A DNA stretch of 64,000 nt, taken from NCBI GenBank assembly GCA_949825025.1, contig OX463778.1, positions 48,012,829 to 48,076,828 of the forward strand. The letters run 5' to 3'. A program made the position numbers and the translations under genes. Positions 60,851 through 64,000 of this stretch are shown in pieces. The DNA is from Siphlonurus alternatus. Lineage: Eukaryota > Arthropoda > Insecta > Ephemeroptera > Siphlonuridae. The stretch's first letter is position 1. Every line of letters starts with the position of its first letter. Below the pieces are notes generated by a model that saw nothing but the letters and a program-made list of their open reading frames with translations, did not search any database and was not told the origin of the DNA.

Positions 60851-63800
60851 ATGTTTGTTTTACTAACTTTGCAATTACTTACATTTATCGTGGTGAACGC
60901 TGAAATATCACCATTTGAAGTGTATTGGAATGTTCCGTCAAGTCCTTGTCAACAAGAGTACGGAATTAATATTAATGTGTCTCAGTTTGGAGTATTTCAA
61001 AATAAGGATGATAATTTTCATGGAGACAAAGTGGTGATTTTATATGATACTGGTAAATTTCCACTATATTTTAACACAAGTGATAATAGCAGTGCACAAA
61101 ATGGAGGAATTCCTCAACTTGGTAATATTAATATTCATTTGAGGGCACTCAGGGAAATCATCGAGTTGAAATTTCCAGACAAGAATTTTGCAGGTGAGAA
61201 AAAAGGAGCATTAATAATGTATAATATAAATCTTAACCCATGAAGTATTGGAAAATATTGAAATTAGTTTTTCATTTACATTCGTCGTCTGAGAAAATTT
61301 CCACTTGCAGCCTTGATAATCATGCTATGTCCCTCAAAAATAACACAGGACATGGTGATTAACAAGGCTGCGAGTGGAAAAATTTCCAAGGCAACGAGTG
61401 TACCAATACGAGTACGATACATAAATTAATATGACGTGGTCGGATTCATTCTACATTAATATCCTCTGTTCAATTGGCTAGACTATAGTTGGACCAATCT
61501 GTGACATTTCTCGCACTTCTGAGATTTTATTTTTCAGAGAATGTTATATTCCCAATTCCCTTCTCTGTGCAGTTTTAAAAAATATATATACATCTGCAAA
61601 ATTTCATTAGGATAACCTGCAAACCTGGCTTGAGCTCGTGTGACAGTATTAGCTTGAGTATTCAAACTCCCAAAGAAGAATTAATGTGTTATTATTTTTA
61701 TCATTTATAAACTTTATATAAGTTGACAAAAATTAATATCAACAAAGTTAATTAATTTAACCTGAATTAATTTGATTAATGTGTAGGAATGGGCGTGCTG
61801 GACTTCGAGTCGTGGCGACCCACCTACAGTCAGAACTTCCCAACTGGTGCGCTTGGTATTTACCAAAGGGAGTCCATAGCGCTCGAGAAGAGACTGCACC
61901 CGAGCTGGCCTCAAGATCTAATCAACAAAGAGGTAAGTCCGATATTTTTTTAATAAATAGAAGAAACTATAATAGTTATCTTCAGAATGTTTTCTATCAA
62001 AGCAAAGTGGTTGTCAGAGGAATTTCTTTTTAAACCCACCTGGACGTTTCAACGTCGCACCTCCTAATCCATGGTTATGTACCATGATTATGTGCGGTAT
62101 TTTGTGTCCAGGCTGAGTGCCGGTTTGAGTTGCACGCCCGCAAGTTCATGCAGCGCTCGCTTCAACTGGCCCGCAAAATACGACCGCGCGCCTCCTGGGG
62201 TTTCTACACCTTCCCTCTCTGCCACAACTCGGCCAGAAAGAACCTCGTGGACTGTCTGACAACAGCCAAAACAGACAATGACAAGTGAGTAAATATATTC
62301 GTTTACAATTATTATTGGAGGGACTGTAATGTATTTCAAATTCTCAGACTGAACACAGACAAAAAATAATCATATATTATATATTGTATCTGTTGCACCG
62401 GTACAACATGCATCAATTGTCACTGAAATAAAATTTTCTCGTATTTTATATTTCGTACACTCAAGCCGAGATAAAGTATCTAGTCACTGCCCCTGCATGC
62501 TTCATATTATGTAACCCACTCTGTTCTGGTGCAGAACAAGTTGCCTACATTCAGGGGGAAATTATGTAAGTGGATACATTATTTGTTTTCTGCGTGGGTG
62601 TCCAATATGTGAAATTTTTTAAAAAATTATGTACATATTATGAAGATTAGATAGTACAGAGTACATCAACATTACATTGCGAAAATAATTAAATGCCATG
62701 AGGGGTACTTGACATAGTTTTTTAAGCAATTTAAACGTTCACTATAATGATTTCATCAATAGGTCATCAATTGGTTATCTGACTTATCAGCTTGCAGTAT
62801 TAATAATAATAATTATTTAATATTAATTAATATATATTAGTAAATGATTTTTGCATGCATGCAAAGGGTATCCATACTATCCATATTGAAACAAAAGTTC
62901 CGGCAAAGGTACAAGTCATATAGAGAGATAATATTATATGTTTTTTGCCTTACTCACCTGTGTGATAACGTTTAAAAAATTAAGAATCATTGTTTTCTAT
63001 GACGATCAACTTGTTTGTTTATTTGGAGGGCAATATAATGGTAGCCGAGATTTTGAGATAACACCTTATAACATGAAGCCATCGTTGTAATAATATGCTA
63101 TGATGCTTATAAATTTCAACACAAAAACATGTGTTTGTTTTTAAGACTTGACTGGTTATTCGAGTCAAGCAATGCCTTATTTCCTTCGATATACCTTGGA
63201 TCAACGACGAACGTCGAGTACCACAAAGAATTCGTCTACTACCGATTGGCGGAGGCGAGGCGCTTGGCACACAAAGTCGACCCGGAACTCCCGGGTGATA
63301 AGCGAAACTGCGGTCAACCAAACTGCCCGGACGTTCTGCCTTACGTTTGGTACCGATATGGAGACATGGACACCTATCTGACTGAGGTACGAGTATTATC
63401 ATACCAGCTTTGCCATTAAATTCGCTACGATGTAAAATTAAACATTTCAATTGAATTCTCCAATGATATGAAAGTAAATAAAATTATATAAAATCATTGT
63501 CAGATAATCATATTAATTACAAGTTATGGTACAAATATACATAGCTATATTTTTATATAGTATAGCAAATAATAACATAATAACAAGATATTTAAGTTAT
63601 TAAGGTTGATACAATGTAAGTTTTAGTGTATCATATTATATTTTATATTTATCATCAATTAAAAAATGAAACAACTTTTCTTAAATCATATAAGTTAGTC
63701 TGCTATATAGCTCGTACATGTCATATATTTTAACTATTTTAAACACCAAATTAATTAAGAAATATAATTTTCTTTATAGTTTATCAATACTATTTGCAAA

Positions 63801-64000
63801 TGCGAGAGTTTTCAAATAAGAAACATGATATTGTATTACAATAAGCTGAGAGACTTAAACGCTGGATTTAAATAGATAATTATATTTTAATCTCTCAGTA
63901 TGTTGTGATCACAATGTAATAAATAACGATATCCAAGCTAATGATGTTCGTCGAGGTTTTCATGAGTCACGTGACTGCAGGAGGACCTGCTGATCAGTCT
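60851..64000 (+). CDS. Hyaluronidase (GH56), tandem copy 4, cut off by window end
   Basis: Exons are 60851-61193, 61787-61932, 62112-62284 and 63146-63386, plus the first 20 bases of exon 5 from 63981. All junctions keep the phases of copy 3. The signal peptide is MFVLLTLQLLTFIVVNA. The catalytic acids are D120 and E122. Exon 2 is almost identical to copy 3 at the nucleotide level, and the exon 5 border ('cacgtgactgcag|gaggac') is identical to copies 2 and 3. Exon 3 carries changes at positions conserved in the other copies: AECRFEL (an extra Cys), LARKIRP instead of LAREMRP, and WGFYTFPLC instead of WGYY. These could alter activity, although the catalytic acids remain. No frameshift or stop is seen in the visible part. 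Whether it has the GPI-type tail of copy 3 cannot be seen. Confidence 0.9.
61279..61400. mobile_element. MITE-like hairpin in intron 1 of hyaluronidase copy 4
   Basis: The left arm 'gaaaatttccacttgcagcc', then 'ttgataatca', pairs with 'ggtgattaacaaggctgcga' and 'gtggaaaaatttcc' on the right, with mismatches. The outer parts ('attcgtcgtctg', 'ggcaacgagt') also pair. The centre is about 12 bases. It is absent from the matching intron of copy 3. Confidence 0.65.

Overview
The window looks like nuclear DNA from an arthropod. It is strongly AT-rich, with GT/AG introns of a few hundred bases to 2.5 kb, many short inverted-repeat transposons, (AT)n and (TTTA)n microsatellites, and arthropod-type secreted hyaluronidases. 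Family-level placement is not possible by reading alone.

The main content is a + strand cluster of four hyaluronidase genes (GH56): copy 1 at 34572-40216, copy 2 at 51686-54827, copy 3 at 56498-59516, and copy 4 from 60851, cut off by the window end 20 bases into its last exon. All have the same five-exon plan with identical intron phases, a signal peptide, the paired catalytic acids (D-x-E) and the conserved cysteines. Copies 3 and 4 are a recent duplication that includes the promoter. Copy 3 ends in a hydrophobic tail typical of a GPI-anchor signal; the completed copies 1 and 2 do not. A ten-exon, nine-finger C2H2 zinc-finger gene (41443-48983, - strand, 717 codons with every junction in frame) lies between copies 1 and 2. 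Its second intron holds an antisense, 5'-truncated non-LTR retrotransposon whose 674-codon reverse-transcriptase frame is intact.

At the left end, a two-exon - strand gene (2802-4569) encodes a 198-residue membrane protein that I do not recognise. Between about 5 and 34 kb I found no well-supported gene, only weak exon-like scraps and mobile DNA. The most striking element is a 3.5-kb foldback transposon (26116-29590). It has a 9-bp target duplication, an outer array of a short GC-rich repeat, an inner array of a longer repeat, and a long loop without a transposase frame. Also present are a 1.1-kb foldback, several MITE families (one with at least five copies, three of them inside introns), a 5S rRNA-derived sequence (probably a SINE3), and five very small palindromes each flanked by a 6-8 bp direct repeat.

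The hyaluronidase cluster suggests a duplicated secreted hyaluronan- or chondroitin-degrading activity (venom, saliva or tissue remodelling), with one copy possibly held at the cell surface. All gene models were spliced by eye and have not been checked against transcripts.
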